Positions 35,966 to 44,948 of a stretch of 64,000 nucleotides of DNA are shown here, piece after piece; positions within the stretch are counted from its first letter, which is position 1, and every line of letters begins with the position of its first letter. The notes beneath the pieces were generated by a model that worked only from the letters and a program-made list of their open reading frames with translations, did not search any database and was not told the origin of the DNA. This DNA comes from Methylobacteriaceae bacterium (GTDB lineage: Bacteria > Pseudomonadota > Alphaproteobacteria > Rhizobiales > Beijerinckiaceae). The stretch covers positions 434,001-498,000 of the forward strand of contig JACKJC010000004.1 in assembly GCA_020638195.1 (NCBI GenBank). Reading direction: 5' to 3'. The translations under genes and the position numbers were made by a program.

Positions 35966-37489
35966 TTAGCGTGCGAAAAACTGCACGACCGGCGAGAGCA
36001 GCGGCGACAGCCAGCCCGGCGCCTTGCCGGCGAGCTCCGCGAGCCGTCCGAGATCCTCGTCCGGCAGCGCGCGCGTCAACCGCGCCAGCGCGAAATAGAC
36101 CGCCGCGCCGAGAACGATCGCGAGCGCGATTCCTGCAGGACCAGGCGCGACTTCAATGACGGCGCGCGCGGCGATCGCGCATCCGGCGGCCGAACCGACG
36201 ATGCGGGCGACCGATCCATATGGGCTCGCGCAATCGAGCGCGCGATGCAGGTAGACGAAGTTCGCCGCAACGATCGAGAACTGGATGAGGGAACGCGCGA
36301 TCACCGCGCCCATCAAACCGTAGGTGGGCACGACCAGCACGCCCGCCGCGACGATCGCCACCGCGCCGGCGACGCCGGTGCGCACGAGAAAATAATTGCG
36401 CTCGGTGGCGAACAACAGCGCGGACGACACGGTCGAAACGGCGCCGAAAGCCTGCGCCGCCACGAGAATGGCGGCGGCATGCGAGGCTTCAGCGAATTCG
36501 GCCCCGAACAGCGCAGGCACCAGAGCCGGCGCGATCGCCGCCATGCCGAAACAAGCCGGGAAGATCAGGAAGGACATGAACCGCACCGCCGAGGCGAAGG
36601 CGCGCTGGAGCCCCGCCTTGTCGCCGACCGCAAACAGCTGCGCGAACAGGGCCAGCAGCCCGCCCGTCATCAGCAGCGGCGCCTGGGTCGCGACGGTCGC
36701 GAGCGTATTGGCCGCCGAGTAGAGACCCGCTTCGTGCGCGCCGCGATAATGGTTGAGGAAGGCCAGTTCCGTCCGCGACCAGACGATTGCCGCGATCAGC
36801 CCGACGCCCCAGCTCGCGAGCGAGAAGCGCCATGCGCGCCGCCTCAATTCGCTGTCGACCCGTGCGCCCGGCCGGATATGCGTCAACGTATGAAGCGCGA
36901 GCAACAGACTGCCGCCGCCATAACCCACAAGCGCGCCGGCCGGTCCGAAGAAATAGCCGCCCGCCGCGACGCCGGCGAGCTGGATGACCAGCGAGATCGA
37001 CGTGAGCCGCGCCGCCTCGTCGAATCTCTGCGCGCCGCGCAATTGCGACAGGCCGTAATTGCCGATCGCCTGCAACGTGAAGAGTACGGCGAGCGCCAGC
37101 CACACCGTCGATGCGATGTCGTCGAACGGCAAAATGGGCAAATGCGCTTCGAGAGCGGGCGCGAGCTGCCACAGCGCCACGAGCGCGGCGCCGCCAGCAG
37201 CGGTCGTGGCTAGAATTGCGGGATAGAAAGCCCGCGCGAAATTGCCGGCGTCCTCGTGCAGCGCGCGCGCCTCGAGATCGGGCACGAAGCGCGCGATGGT
37301 GATCGGAAGGCCGAGATCGCAGAGGGTGACGAGCGTGCCGACGATCCAGATGCCGAGCGCAACATTGCCGGCGCCGCCGGGACCCAGCATGCGCGCGACG
37401 ATGACGACGCTCAGCAGGCTGCCGAGCGCGGTCGACGCGCCAGCGAGGCTGGAATGCAATGTATTTCGCGCGAAGCGCGGAAGGGCCAT
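35966..37489 (-). CDS. Wzx-type lipid-linked oligosaccharide flippase
   Basis: A 507-residue polytopic protein of the MOP superfamily with about 14 hydrophobic segments. The N-terminus 'LGSLLSVVIVARMLGPGGAG' matches RfbX/Wzx-like exporters, in which helix 1 ends with the 'ARxLGP' turn. It should flip undecaprenyl-linked repeat units to the periplasm for polymerisation. It is divergent from the GH5 gene and sits among the other assembly genes of the locus. Confidence 0.9.
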   Translation of the reverse strand: MALPRFARNTLHSSLAGASTALGSLLSVVIVARMLGPGGAGNVALGIWIVGTLVTLCDLGLPITIARFVPDLEARALHEDAGNFARAFYPAILATTAAGGAALVALWQLAPALEAHLPILPFDDIASTVWLALAVLFTLQAIGNYGLSQLRGAQRFDEAARLTSISLVIQLAGVAAGGYFFGPAGALVGYGGGSLLLALHTLTHIRPGARVDSELRRRAWRFSLASWGVGLIAAIVWSRTELAFLNHYRGAHEAGLYSAANTLATVATQAPLLMTGGLLALFAQLFAVGDKAGLQRAFASAVRFMSFLIFPACFGMAAIAPALVPALFGAEFAEASHAAAILVAAQAFGAVSTVSSALLFATERNYFLVRTGVAGAVAIVAAGVLVVPTYGLMGAVIARSLIQFSIVAANFVYLHRALDCASPYGSVARIVGSAAGCAIAARAVIEVAPGPAGIALAIVLGAAVYFALARLTRALPDEDLGRLAELAGKAPGWLSPLLSPVVQFFAR

Positions 37490-37600
37490 GGTAAGTAACC
37501 GTTAATCTTCTCTACGCCGAACTGGCCGGACTTCTGGCGTTCTCGTCGATCATCTCTAACCTGCGAGACGGATCGCGCGCGAGTCGGAAGCAAGATCATA

Positions 37601-38677
37601 ATGAACACGCCCTGTCGGATTCGATGGACCCTCTTTACGATCGCCTGCGCGCTCGTCGTCGGTCAGCCCGCCTCGTCCCGCGAGATCGCGCGAAAACCGA
37701 AGCCCGCGGCGGGCGTCAATCTCGCCGGCGCGGAATTCGGCGCGCCTCCAGGCAAGGCCGACAAGGATTTTCATTTCCCGTCCGAAGCCGAATTCGCGTG
37801 GGCGAAGAAAAAGGGCTTTGCGGTCGTGCGCCTTCCCTTCCTCTGGGAGCGCCTGCAACCCGTGCTCGAAAAGGATTTCGACGCCGCGCATCTCGCGCTT
37901 ATCGAAGAGAGCGTCGCGCGCGCACGGGCGCAGAAACTGTCGATCATTCTCGACGTTCACAATTATGGCCGCTGGCGCGGCGGTCCGATCGGCACCGACA
38001 TCGTTCCCGATCGCGCCTTCGCCGATCTCTGGCGCCGACTGGCGCATAAATTCGGCGGTCAGGGCGACGTCGTCTTCGGTCTCATGAACGAACCGCACGA
38101 TATGCCCGCCGCAACCTGGGCGAAATCGGCGCAAACCGCGATCGACGCGATACGCGCGACGGGCGCCTGCAACCTGCTGCTCGTGCCCGGCGTCAACTGG
38201 ACCGGCGCACACAGCTGGACGAAGGATGGCAAGCACGGCGTCAACAGCGAGGCGATGCGCGCGATCCACGACAAGGGCGCCCACGTTTTCGAATTCCATC
38301 AATATCTCGACGCCGACTGGTCCGGCACGAGCGGCCAGTGCCGCAAGAAAGACGAGGTCGTCGCGGCGCTTTCCGTCGCGACCGATTGGCTGCGGCAGAA
38401 CAAGAGCAAGGGCTTTCTGGGCGAATTCGGAGCCGGCGACGGCGAGCAATGCCGCGACGGGCTCGACGCCATGCTCGCGCACATGGCGGAAAACGCCGAT
38501 GTGTGGACCGGCTGGACTTATTGGGCGGCCGGCGCCTGGTGGCCGAAAGATTATCCTTTGTCCATCGAGCCGAAGAACGGCGAGGACCGGCCGCAGATGA
38601 AGGTTCTCGCCAAATGGACCGGCGGCGCGCTGCCGAACGCCTGCCCTGTTGCGCACAAGACGAAAAAGAAAAAGTAG
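37601..38677 (+). CDS. Glycoside hydrolase family 5 (endoglucanase-like), exported
   Basis: A 358-residue secreted glycanase. The N-terminus has a signal-like stretch ('WTLFTIACALVVGQPASS'). The GH5 acid/base Glu164 is in 'GLMNEPHDMP' and the nucleophile Glu275 in 'GFLGEFGAG'. 'VVRLPFLWERLQP' and 'LDVHNYGRW' are further family landmarks. The C-terminus ends in a Lys-rich tail (KTKKKKK-like). Inside an exopolysaccharide locus it most likely trims or releases the polymer; general cellulose degradation is less likely. Confidence 0.92.
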   Translation: MNTPCRIRWTLFTIACALVVGQPASSREIARKPKPAAGVNLAGAEFGAPPGKADKDFHFPSEAEFAWAKKKGFAVVRLPFLWERLQPVLEKDFDAAHLALIEESVARARAQKLSIILDVHNYGRWRGGPIGTDIVPDRAFADLWRRLAHKFGGQGDVVFGLMNEPHDMPAATWAKSAQTAIDAIRATGACNLLLVPGVNWTGAHSWTKDGKHGVNSEAMRAIHDKGAHVFEFHQYLDADWSGTSGQCRKKDEVVAALSVATDWLRQNKSKGFLGEFGAGDGEQCRDGLDAMLAHMAENADVWTGWTYWAAGAWWPKDYPLSIEPKNGEDRPQMKVLAKWTGGALPNACPVAHKTKKKK

Positions 38678-38680
38678 ACG

Positions 38681-39790
38681 TCAATTCGCGGCTTGCGCGT
38701 AGACCTGCATGTAGCGTTCCGCGACGCCCGGCCACGCGAAGGGCTGCGCCGCGGCCACGAGACGCGCGCGCGTGGCGGCGGGATCAGCAGCGAGGCGCGC
38801 GTGCGCGGCCATGATCGCCCCTGCGGCTATGGCCGGCTGCGCGTAGTCAGTCAGGACGACGTCGGATACGCGCTCGGCGAAAGACATGAAGGCTGCGTTC
38901 GCTTCCACCACCGGCAGCAGGCCCGCGCTCAGCGCCTCGATCAGGGAAATGCCGAAACCCTCGTGCACGCTCGCGCTGACGAACAGGCTCGCACGAGAGA
39001 TGATCTCCGCAATCTCCGCATTGCTCGCCCCGACATGCAGTCGCACCCGGGCTTCGAGGCCGCGCGCGGCAATCTCCGCGGTGAGCCTTTCGCGCGTCCA
39101 GTCGAATTCGCCGCCGATCAGATACAGCGAGAAATCCGGATCGCTCTTGCCGAGCTCGACCATCGCGTCGAGCAGTCGATCGGGCTTCTTGTTGAATGAG
39201 AAACGCCCGATCGCGACCAGATTTTTCGTCGCCTCGCGGCTGGCGCGATCCGCGAATTTGGAAATGTCCACGCCATTCTCGATCAGCACGAGATTGTCGT
39301 GGGCGACAGCCGAGAACATATCGAAATCGGGCGAGCTGCAGGCGACGATCCGGTCGTAGCCCCGCGCCGCCGCCCGCGTGATGGTCGAAAACCACAAGCG
39401 CTTCAGACGGGCATGGGCCTCGGTATGGAAGAACCCGCCATGTGTCGTCGCCACCATCGGCCGCCGGTGCCATGGGCGCGTGAAGCTCATGAAGTCGAAG
39501 AAGAAATCGATGGCGTGGACATGCACGACATCGGCGTCGCGCACATGGCCGAGCACGGCCGGCGCGAACGGATAGCGCATCGAGCCGCGATAGGGGAACC
39601 GCATCACCTGCGCGCCCATCCAGTCTTCGCGCGCGACCAGCCGCGTGTCCGGATCGGTGAAGATGCGGTCGAGCGTCAGCACGCGCACTTCGTGGCCGGC
39701 GCGAACCTGCGCCTCGACGAGCTGGGCGACGACTTCCTCGATCCCGCCGAGCCCTGGCGGAAACTGCCGCGTGACATGAACGATCCGCAT
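38681..39790 (-). CDS. Glycosyltransferase family 4
   Basis: A 369-residue GT-B enzyme. It has an N-terminal 'QFPPGLGGIEEVVAQLVEAQ' with the Gly-rich acceptor loop, then 'IGRFSFNKKPDRLLDAM' and the C-terminal E-x7-E region 'SVHEGFGISLIEALSAG'. It should add a hexose to the lipid-linked repeat unit in the cytoplasm. It is convergent with the GH5 gene, with only 3 bases between the stops, and divergent from the family 2 transferase. Confidence 0.93.
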   Translation of the reverse strand: MRIVHVTRQFPPGLGGIEEVVAQLVEAQVRAGHEVRVLTLDRIFTDPDTRLVAREDWMGAQVMRFPYRGSMRYPFAPAVLGHVRDADVVHVHAIDFFFDFMSFTRPWHRRPMVATTHGGFFHTEAHARLKRLWFSTITRAAARGYDRIVACSSPDFDMFSAVAHDNLVLIENGVDISKFADRASREATKNLVAIGRFSFNKKPDRLLDAMVELGKSDPDFSLYLIGGEFDWTRERLTAEIAARGLEARVRLHVGASNAEIAEIISRASLFVSASVHEGFGISLIEALSAGLLPVVEANAAFMSFAERVSDVVLTDYAQPAIAAGAIMAAHARLAADPAATRARLVAAAQPFAWPGVAERYMQVYAQAAN

Positions 39791-39831
39791 ATCCGCCGCT
39801 GTTCACCCATTCGCAAGTCGAAGCCGGCAAT

Positions 39832-40764
39832 ATGCCGCCAACCCCGCAAGAAAGTCTGAACAGCCACACCCGCCCGCGAAACGAGACACACTTGAGCGAC
39901 CCTGCCGCCCCGCGCCTCTCCCTCCTGTGCTGCACGGTCGGACGCACCGAAAAGCTCGGTCGCCTGCTCGACTCGCTCATTCGCCAGACGGTGCGTGACT
40001 TTGAACTCGTCGTCGTCGACCAGAACGCGCCGGGCGTGCTCGATCCCGTCCTGGCGCTCTACGCGCAAGCTCTCGACATCCGTCACGTGCGCTCGGAGAA
40101 GGGTCTTTCACGCGCCAGAAACGTCGGCCTCGGCCATTGTCGCGCGAAAATAGTGGCCTTTCCCGACGACGATTGCTGGTATCCGGATGCGCTCGTCGAA
40201 AAAATCCTGTCCATGTTCGACGTCGAGGCGCAAGCAGGCGTCATCACCGGCCGCACGGTCGACGCCGCGGGCGCGGATTCGCTCGGCCTGTTTCTGGATG
40301 CGGACGCAACGATCACGAAATCCAACGTCTGGCTGTCCGGCAATTCCAATTCGCTGTTCATCCGCACGGAAATCGCGCGAAAAATCGGCGGCTTCGACGA
40401 GACCCTCGGCGTCGGCGCTTCCACGCCGTTCAAATCGGGCGAAGAGACCGATTTCCTGCTGCGTGCGCTGGCGACCGGCGCGCGCGGCCTCTATCGCCGC
40501 GATTTGCGCGTCCATCACGATCAGGCCCCTGTCGGCGGCGCCGGCGGCGTGGCGCGCGCGCAGGATTACGCACGCGGGTTCGGACGGGTCCTGCGGCTGC
40601 ACGATTATGGGGCGGCTTACCTTGCGATGCGCGTGATCCGCACATCGGCGCGCGCGGCCTTGGCGCTGGCGACCGGCGACATGGCGACGGCGCGCTACAA
40701 GGCCCTGTGGGCGCTCGGGACATTCAGAGGATTTACCGCGCCTCTTCCAGCACGCGCAGCCTGA
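39832..40764 (+). CDS. Glycosyltransferase family 2
   Basis: A GT-A enzyme of up to 310 residues. 'LSLLCCTVGRTEKLGRLLDS' opens the fold, 'FPDDDCWYPDALVEK' carries the metal-binding DxD, and 'GEETDFLLRALATG' the ED-type catalytic base region. Both ATG 39832 and TTG 39892 are possible starts with weak ribosome sites; the TTG fits the family better. Its 3' end overlaps the 3' end of the WecG-like gene on the other strand by 32 bases. Confidence 0.9.
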   Translation: MPPTPQESLNSHTRPRNETHLSDPAAPRLSLLCCTVGRTEKLGRLLDSLIRQTVRDFELVVVDQNAPGVLDPVLALYAQALDIRHVRSEKGLSRARNVGLGHCRAKIVAFPDDDCWYPDALVEKILSMFDVEAQAGVITGRTVDAAGADSLGLFLDADATITKSNVWLSGNSNSLFIRTEIARKIGGFDETLGVGASTPFKSGEETDFLLRALATGARGLYRRDLRVHHDQAPVGGAGGVARAQDYARGFGRVLRLHDYGAAYLAMRVIRTSARAALALATGDMATARYKALWALGTFRGFTAPLPARAA

Positions 40765-41500
40765 GAACGGCGATCAGAAAGGCCGCCGTCTCGATCGTAT
40801 AGCGCCGCAGCAGTCGCCCCGGTTCCTGCGCCACCCGGAACGCCCATTCCAGTCGCGCCTTGCGCATCCAGGCCGGCGCGCGCGCGACGCGCTCGGCGAC
40901 GAAGTCGAGAAGCGCGCCGACGCCGAACATCGCCTTGGCGCCCAATGCGTCGAAATGGCGCGCTATGAAGAGCTCCTGCGCGGGATTTCCAAGAGCGACC
41001 AGAAGAATGTCGGGCTTCGCCGCCGCCACCGCCTGGACGACGTCGGCTTCTTCTTCCGCGCGGAAATAGCCGTGTTGCGCGCCCACCAGCTCCAGATGCG
41101 GGAAGCGTTCGACGAAGCGCCGCCCAGCCTCCGCGGCGACGCCGGGCGCCGCGCCGAGCAGATAGATGCGCGTGCCCTTGGGCAGGACGGCAAACAACGC
41201 CGGAATGAAGTCCGTTCCATTCAGATTCTCGGGAAATCCGCGCCGCTCGAGAATGCGCACGGCGATCTCCAGCCCGATGCCGTCGTTGACGACGCAGAAC
41301 TTTTCGAGCGCCTCGCGACAGGTCTTGTCCCGAAGCGCGATCTCGGCCGTATGCGCGTTGCAAAAGGCGACAGCCAGCGGATCGGCCGCCGGCGCGAGCG
41401 CTCCCAGCACCCGCAGCGTGAGATCGCGACGCGTCATCCGCTCCACATTCAGGGTTCCGATGGCGGCAAAGTCGGCGCGAGACTGTTCTGACTTCGACAT
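40733..41500 (-). CDS. WecG/TagA/CpsF-family glycosyltransferase
   Basis: A 255-residue enzyme of the GT26 group, which adds a sugar to an undecaprenyl-diphosphate-linked acceptor. Typical parts are 'CVVNDGIGLEIAVRI' (the catalytic-site Asp), 'IYLLGAAPGVAAEAGRRF', 'LELVGAQHGYF' and 'LLVALGNPAQELFI'. It probably makes the second sugar linkage on the primed lipid. The gene is on the minus strand between two plus-strand genes. Confidence 0.94.
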   Translation of the reverse strand: MSKSEQSRADFAAIGTLNVERMTRRDLTLRVLGALAPAADPLAVAFCNAHTAEIALRDKTCREALEKFCVVNDGIGLEIAVRILERRGFPENLNGTDFIPALFAVLPKGTRIYLLGAAPGVAAEAGRRFVERFPHLELVGAQHGYFRAEEEADVVQAVAAAKPDILLVALGNPAQELFIARHFDALGAKAMFGVGALLDFVAERVARAPAWMRKARLEWAFRVAQEPGRLLRRYTIETAAFLIAVLRLRVLEEAR

Positions 41501-41668
41501 GGCGTCCCAAAATGGATCACTGCAACAGCACGACAGCCTTCACAGCAGGGGCGGCGCCATCCCGACCTCCGCATCTTCGCGCAGGCCCACAAAGACGTGG
41601 TTTGGGAAACGAAACGTAAAGATCGAACGGGCAATGTGGCGCCAACGCGCATTGTGCACAGGTGAATT

Positions 41669-43669
41669 TTGTCTCACGCGGTCGCGAGGATCGCCATTGC
41701 GGATCGAGTAGCCGACCACGCCCCGGGGCGCAGGACGGCAGCCGAACTGCGTCTGGACGCCGAGGCGATCGCGCGTCGCAACTGGCGGCTGATTCTCGCC
41801 GTCACGCTCGCCACCCTTCTGTTCGGTCTCGCCTTCGCATTGCTGTCGCCGGCCAAGTACAAGTCATCGGCGCAATTGCTGGTCGATCCGCGCGGCCTGC
41901 AGATTCTCAAGAATGACATCACGCGCACGCCAGAAAATGCCGACGGCAATCTCGTGGATGTCGAGAACCAGCGCTACATCCTTCTGTCGCGCTCGATCCT
42001 CGGCGCCGTCGTCGATCACGAGAAACTCGCTGATAACGACGCCTTTGCCGGCCGGCCCGGCCTGATGTCCCGTCTGCTCGGCCGGCCACAGGTCGACCGG
42101 CGTACGCGCGCGATCCAGACGCTGAGCGACATGGTGGAAGTGGTGCGCGGCGAACGCGCCTATGTGCTCGACGTCGTCGTGACCTCGAAAGACGCGGAAC
42201 TCTCCGCGAAACTCGCCAATGTCATCGCGCGCACCTTCCTCGAGGCCCAGATCGACGCGCGCTCGGACGCCGCCAAGCGGGCGAGCGAGGAACTGTCCAA
42301 GCGGGCTGAGGACCTGCGCCGCCAAGTGCAGAAGGCTGAAAAGGACGTCGAACGCTTTCGCGCCGAGCACGGGCTGGTGCAGACCGTGACCGGACGCCCG
42401 CTCGGCGAGCAGCAGATCACCGACCTGTCGACGCAACTCGGTCTTGTTCGCGGGCGCATCGCCGATGCGCAGGCGCGCGTCGATGCCGTCGAGAAATTCC
42501 GTCGATCCGGTCAGAACGTGGAAGCGCTGAGCGAGGCGCTGAACGCGCCCACCATCGTCAGCCTGCGTGCGCAATACGCGCAGGCGGCCCAGCAGGCGGC
42601 CTCGCTCGCAACCCAGCTCGGGCCCCGCCATCCCGCGCTCATGCAGGCGCAGGAACAGGTGCGCGACGTCCGCCGCCTCATAGCGGCGGAACTCGGCCGG
42701 ATCGCGGAAGCCGCAAGAACCGATCTCGCCCGCGCCAAGGCGAGCGAAGCCTCGCTGCTGAAGCAGAGCGGCATGGTGCGCACCGCCAACGACAACGACG
42801 GTTCGGCGCTCGTTCAACTGCGCGATCTCGAACGCGCGGCGGAAGCCAATCGCGTAGTCTATCAATCCTTCCTCGGCCGCGCGAAGGAACTCGGCGAAAG
42901 CCAGAATATCGACACCGCCAATGCGCGCGTGATCTCGCCCGCTGTGCCCGCGCTGAAGCCGGCCGGCGCGCCGGCGCCGCTCATATTGGCGGGCTCGTTG
43001 CTGTTCGGCCTCGTGCTCGGCTCCGGCCTCGCCTATGCCCGCGAGCGTCTCGACGGCGCCGTGCGCTCGCGCCGCGACCTCGCCACGCTGACCGGGTTGC
43101 CGCTGCTCGCCGTCCTGCCGGTCGCGAAGGGCAAAAAGGATCTCGTGCCGGATCAGGTCGCCTTCCGCCGTCTGCTCGCGCGCATACGTCCGGACCCCCG
43201 TGAGGGTGAAAAGACCGTCGCCTTCGTAGGTATCGCGGGAGATCGAACGTCCACCGAAATCGTCGTTACGCTCGCCGAATTCGCGCGCTGGGAAAAACTC
43301 GACGTCGCGGTCGTCGCCAGTGGCGATCCCGACAAGATCGCCGGCGCGCTCGAAACCAGGGGGCGTCGCGTCCTCGGCCGCGGCCACGTCGAGGTGGCGC
43401 GCCTCTCCGACATTTCGATCGGCGCCCGCGCCGCGCTTCGTCGCTTCCAGCAGGTCGTGGCGCGCGCCGATTTCGTGCTCGTCGATGCGCCCTCGCCTGT
43501 CGAGGATACCGACGCCCCGGTTGCGCTCGACCTCGCCGACCGCATCGTCATCGTGCTGCGCGCCGACGGCGTCGATCGCGCGCGCCTGCAGGCGACATTC
43601 GACGCGCTGGCCGACTATGACGACAGGCTCGTCGGCCTTACGCTCGTCGGCGATCTACCGGCGGCCTGA
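41669..43669 (+). CDS. GumC/Wzc-like polysaccharide co-polymerase with degenerate kinase domain
   Basis: A 666-residue inner-membrane protein. The Wzz domain starts with 'ARRNWRLILAVTLATLLFGL' (helix 1) and 'YKSSAQLLVDPRGLQ', a long periplasmic coiled coil follows (about 190-410), with 'LGPRHPALMQAQEQ', and helix 2 is 'APLILAGSLLFGLVLGSGLA'. The cytoplasmic BY-kinase-like domain keeps the Walker B-like 'ADFVLVDAPSPVEDTDAP', but Walker A reads 'VGIAGDRTSTEIV' without GK(S/T), and the C-terminus has no Tyr cluster. It should still control chain length with the polymerase encoded next. The start is TTG 41669 with AGGTGA just upstream. Confidence 0.88.
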   Translation: MSHAVARIAIADRVADHAPGRRTAAELRLDAEAIARRNWRLILAVTLATLLFGLAFALLSPAKYKSSAQLLVDPRGLQILKNDITRTPENADGNLVDVENQRYILLSRSILGAVVDHEKLADNDAFAGRPGLMSRLLGRPQVDRRTRAIQTLSDMVEVVRGERAYVLDVVVTSKDAELSAKLANVIARTFLEAQIDARSDAAKRASEELSKRAEDLRRQVQKAEKDVERFRAEHGLVQTVTGRPLGEQQITDLSTQLGLVRGRIADAQARVDAVEKFRRSGQNVEALSEALNAPTIVSLRAQYAQAAQQAASLATQLGPRHPALMQAQEQVRDVRRLIAAELGRIAEAARTDLARAKASEASLLKQSGMVRTANDNDGSALVQLRDLERAAEANRVVYQSFLGRAKELGESQNIDTANARVISPAVPALKPAGAPAPLILAGSLLFGLVLGSGLAYARERLDGAVRSRRDLATLTGLPLLAVLPVAKGKKDLVPDQVAFRRLLARIRPDPREGEKTVAFVGIAGDRTSTEIVVTLAEFARWEKLDVAVVASGDPDKIAGALETRGRRVLGRGHVEVARLSDISIGARAALRRFQQVVARADFVLVDAPSPVEDTDAPVALDLADRIVIVLRADGVDRARLQATFDALADYDDRLVGLTLVGDLPAA

Positions 43670-43670
43670 G

Positions 43671-44942
43671 ATGCGCGCGCGCGCCGCGGCCCCGCTGCAA
43701 CCGGCTTCCGCGCCTGATTGGCGGCCGCGCATCCTGTCGGCCGTCATTCTCGGCGCGATCCTGTTCAATTTCGCGCTCTGCTTCGTCAACACCAACATAT
43801 TCCGCACCGGCGCTGGCATCGTCATCGGCTGCGAGATCGCGCTGATCGGCGTCACGCTCGCGCTGCTCGTGGGCCGCAACTTCGATATCTTCGTCATTCT
43901 CGGCGTCTATGTCGCCTACACGCTGTTCCTCGCGGCATTGCAGGGCTCGTTTGATCCGAAGCCGGCGCGCGACCTGATGATCCCCGTCATCTTCTATTTC
44001 GCGGCGCGCGAACTCGGCTCGCGCGAGGATGGCGACAGGCTGGTCTGGGCCTCCGTCTGGATCGTGCTCGCCGTCGGCCTGTTCGAATACGGCTTCCTGA
44101 AACAATTCGTGCGCCTGTTCGACATTCTCGGCTATTACGTTTCGCGCGGCACGGTGCAGGCGGCCGCCGCCGAAATGTCGGGCGATCGCCTCTTCGCCTC
44201 GGGCATGCGGTACGAGGGCCGCACACTCTTGCCGATGCTCGGCGAACATCGCGTGTCCTCCGTATTCCTCGAACCCGTCTCGGTCGGCAATTTCGGCGCG
44301 ATCTGCTTTTCCTGGATCGTTCTGCGCGAATGGGGCCGGCCATTGCGTATGATCGTCAGGCTTCTGCCGGTCGTCGCCATCTTCGTCTTCGCCGACGCGC
44401 GCTTCGGTCTGTCGATTTCCCTGCTCTCGATCCTGGCGTTTGCCTTCTCCCGGCTCACGGGCCGCGTACTCGTCGCCATCGCGCCCTTCACGCTCATCAT
44501 CGTGCTCGCGTGGATCGGCTACACGTGGCCCGACGTCGCCTGGGACAATACGTTGCGCGGCCGTATCCTGCTCGGCGGCCAGTTCCTGTCGAAGCTGGAC
44601 TGGTCGGATGTGTTCGCGCTCGTCCCGAACTTCTCCTTCACAGCGGATTCCGGTTACGCCTACACGCTGGTGAAGATCGGTCTCGCGGGCTTTGCGGGCA
44701 TGTGGATATTGTTCGCGCTCGCGCCCGCGCGCGACGAAACCTCCTGGCGCTATCGCGTCTTCGTCGCGATCTACGTCACGCTGCTGCTGGTGATCTCGAA
44801 CTCCATCTATTCGATCAAGACGGCCGCGCTCCTGTGGTATCTCGTCGGCGCGCTCGATGCGAAGAAGCGCGCGCCGTCGCTTGCGCTTGCGCATTCGGCC
44901 CCGCGCGCGACGCTCAGACGCCAGCGCCTGCGTCCCGCCTGA
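43671..44942 (+). CDS. Wzy/O-antigen-ligase-like polymerase
   Basis: A 423-residue membrane protein with about ten hydrophobic helices and one large periplasmic loop ('KQFVRLFDILGYYVSRGTVQ' to 'SSVFLEPVSVGNFG'), the layout of Wzy polymerases and WaaL ligases. The ATG at 43671 lies one base after the stop of the chain-length gene, so the two are co-translated. It most likely links repeat units in the periplasm. Sequence conservation in this family is low, so the assignment rests on topology and context. Confidence 0.82.
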   Translation: MRARAAAPLQPASAPDWRPRILSAVILGAILFNFALCFVNTNIFRTGAGIVIGCEIALIGVTLALLVGRNFDIFVILGVYVAYTLFLAALQGSFDPKPARDLMIPVIFYFAARELGSREDGDRLVWASVWIVLAVGLFEYGFLKQFVRLFDILGYYVSRGTVQAAAAEMSGDRLFASGMRYEGRTLLPMLGEHRVSSVFLEPVSVGNFGAICFSWIVLREWGRPLRMIVRLLPVVAIFVFADARFGLSISLLSILAFAFSRLTGRVLVAIAPFTLIIVLAWIGYTWPDVAWDNTLRGRILLGGQFLSKLDWSDVFALVPNFSFTADSGYAYTLVKIGLAGFAGMWILFALAPARDETSWRYRVFVAIYVTLLLVISNSIYSIKTAALLWYLVGALDAKKRAPSLALAHSAPRATLRRQRLRPA

Positions 44943-44948
44943 GAAAGT

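Noticed and set aside
37491..37505. GTAA-N7-TTAA resembling a CtrA box in front of the flippase gene
   Set aside because: One half-site is imperfect, and such degenerate matches are frequent; no supporting context.
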